This document shows, piece by piece, positions 5,684-6,304 of a DNA stretch of 6,304 nt. This DNA comes from CBDUSL01 sp965370265 (GTDB taxonomy: Bacteria > Patescibacteriota > Patescibacteriia > JAXHNJ01). How positions within the stretch are numbered: position 1 is the first letter of the stretch; each line of letters begins with the position of its first letter. The notes under the pieces were generated by a model. It saw only the letters and a program-made list of their open reading frames with translations, made no database searches and was not told where the DNA came from. Where the stretch lies: contig CBDUSL010000039.1 in assembly GCA_965370265.1 (NCBI GenBank), positions 1-6,304 on the forward strand, in the 5' to 3' direction. Made by a program: the position numbers and the translations under genes.

Positions 5684-5905
5684 TTAATCTTCTTTAACCC
5701 AACAGCAATCGTCTGCTTCCCATTCAGTTAAAAATTTCATCCCGCAAACAGGGCATTTATGCGGACCATTAACTCGGCCTTCTTTTAAGGCTCTTTTATA
5801 AGCTCTTCCAATAGTTGGATTCTTCTGAAAATCATCATCATCTTCAACAAATAAAGGGCCATCGTTTTTGTCTCTTTTGCCTTTTGGTATTTTCCTGCCA
5901 GTCAT
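5684..5905 (-). CDS. Small zinc-finger-like protein, 73 residues
   Basis: The first 48 residues are polar, with a basic start (MTGRKIPKGKRDK), an acidic run (EDDDD, 21-25) and a basic helix (about 32-44, GRAYKRALKEGR). The C-terminus holds HKCPVCGMKF (49-58) and then DDCC (65-68). C51, C54 and C67/C68 could bind zinc, with H49 a possible ligand. The layout CxxCGxxF...EAxxCC recalls small single-finger proteins in which a helix follows the CxxC knuckle, often nucleic-acid or protein binding; no partner is indicated. The ATG (5903-5905) has GAGGTGAT five bases upstream. It has its own promoter and terminator. The upstream tgt gene has no clear terminator, so some cotranscription with tgt is possible. 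Confidence 0.8.
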   Translation of the reverse strand: MTGRKIPKGKRDKNDGPLFVEDDDDFQKNPTIGRAYKRALKEGRVNGPHKCPVCGMKFLTEWEADDCCWVKED

Positions 5906-5950
5906 CTTCTATCACCTCGTTTATAAAAATGAAAAGAAAAAAAGTGCTGG

Positions 5951-5995
5951 AAACTAATTTTACGTAGTTTATGTGATTTAACTCTCTAAGTTAAA
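5951..5995 (-). other. Two inverted repeats in the leader of the 73-residue gene
   Basis: TTTAACT-CTCTA-AGTTAAA (5977-5995, 7 bp arms) and AAACTA-ATTTTACG-TAGTTT (5951-5970, 6 bp arms) lie in tandem in the predicted leader of about 100 bases. Both are AT-rich, and neither is followed by a T-run on the minus strand. They could be leader hairpins or an operator; I see no match to a known riboswitch. Confidence 0.3.
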
Positions 5996-6012
5996 AAGTA
6001 CTTTGACCGTAT

Positions 6013-6041
6013 ATGTTATATTAATCTAATAAAGTTGTCAA
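6013..6041 (-). promoter_or_regulatory. Promoter of the 73-residue gene, just behind tgt
   Basis: On the minus strand a consensus TTGACA (6036-6041) is followed by TAACAT after 17 bases (6013-6018, 4 of 6) or TATAAC after 15 bases (6015-6020, 5 of 6). The -35 begins only 6 bases after the tgt stop codon, and transcription would begin near 6008, leaving a leader of about 100 bases. Confidence 0.6.
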
Positions 6042-6047
6042 CCTCTT

Positions 6048-6304
6048 TTATACTCTATTGCGAATCTTTTCCATCAGCTGAAGATAAAACCTTAAGTTAT
6101 GAATAGTGGCCAGGGTTTGGGCCAATGATTCTCCCGACATAAATAAATGGCGCAAATAGCTTCTGGAATAGTTTTTACAGGTATAACAATCACATAGCTT
6201 ATCAATTGGTTTTATATCATTTTTATATTTTGATTGTTTAATTCTTAATTCCTGGTAAAAACTTTTATTCGCGGAAAGTGTCTTCTTTTTCCAAATATAT
6301 AAAA
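6048..6304 (-). CDS. tgt: Queuine/preQ1 tRNA-guanine transglycosylase, C-terminal part (partial)
   Basis: The last 84 residues are present; the N-terminus, with the catalytic aspartates and most of the barrel, lies beyond the right edge. The enzyme exchanges guanine-34 in the anticodon of GUN-anticodon tRNAs (Asp, Asn, His, Tyr) for a 7-deazaguanine base (preQ1 in most bacteria, queuine in salvage types). The family is recognised from the zinc site and its surroundings: CDCYTCKNYSRSYLRHL (residues 37-53 of this fragment) and TIHNLRFY (66-73). C37, C39, C42 and H68 match the Cys-x-Cys-x2-Cys...His zinc ligands. Spacing from the zinc cysteines to the C-terminus is as in full-length bacterial enzymes, so the 3' end is intact. 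No hairpin terminator follows; the promoter of the next gene begins 6 bases after the TAA. Confidence 0.95.
   Translation of the reverse strand, partial: LYIWKKKTLSANKSFYQELRIKQSKYKNDIKPIDKLCDCYTCKNYSRSYLRHLFMSGESLAQTLATIHNLRFYLQLMEKIRNRV

Noticed and set aside
5906..6047. preQ1 or other riboswitch near tgt
   Set aside because: The leader is AT-rich with simple short repeats and lacks the C-rich conserved core of preQ1 aptamers; it also lies downstream of tgt.
1..6304. CRISPR array, tRNA/rRNA genes, insertion sequence or attachment site
   Set aside because: No spaced direct repeats, cloverleaf sequence, transposase or terminal inverted repeats were found on either strand.

Overview
The window looks like a piece of a small, AT-rich bacterial genome, most likely a Candidate Phyla Radiation (Patescibacteria, Parcubacteria-like) lineage. 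This is inferred from gene content: short orphan proteins, genes each closed by their own hairpin terminator, and a Clp-type double AAA+ ATPase carrying a zinc-ribbon and two membrane segments at its N-terminus, preceded by a small membrane protein. No rRNA or other taxonomic marker is present, so the assignment is moderate. The Shine-Dalgarno sequences are of the GAGGTGA(T) type, matching a normal bacterial 16S 3' end.

Layout, left to right. Bases 2-100 probably hold the 3' end of an unidentified plus-strand gene, closed by a strong terminator at 121-146. Everything after it is on the minus strand and is read right to left: the C-terminal end of tgt (queuine tRNA-ribosyltransferase, 6048-6304, cut by the window edge); a 73-residue protein with a small Cys-rich finger (5684-5905); a 103-residue orphan (5219-5530); a two-gene operon of a 127-residue membrane protein (4712-5095) and the 925-residue membrane-anchored Clp ATPase (1931-4708); a 393-residue orphan (617-1798); and a 74-residue basic orphan (226-450). 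Hairpin terminators are visible after five of these units. Promoters with good -35/-10 elements can be seen before the 73-residue gene, the 103-residue gene and the membrane-protein/Clp operon. No intergenic stretch exceeds about 170 bases.

The centre of interest is the membrane-protein/Clp pair. The two genes are 3 bases apart and share one very good promoter, which lies so close to the first ATG that the mRNA should be nearly leaderless. The ATPase has an intact second AAA+ ring, but its first ring has lost the Walker B glutamate and the aromatic pore-loop residue. It shows no M-domain and no recognisable ClpP-docking tripeptide. Together this suggests a membrane-tethered unfoldase or remodelling machine that may work without ClpP, with the 127-residue protein as a candidate membrane partner. 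The function is inference; the sequence features are seen directly. The other small genes have no recognisable function beyond what is described in their entries.
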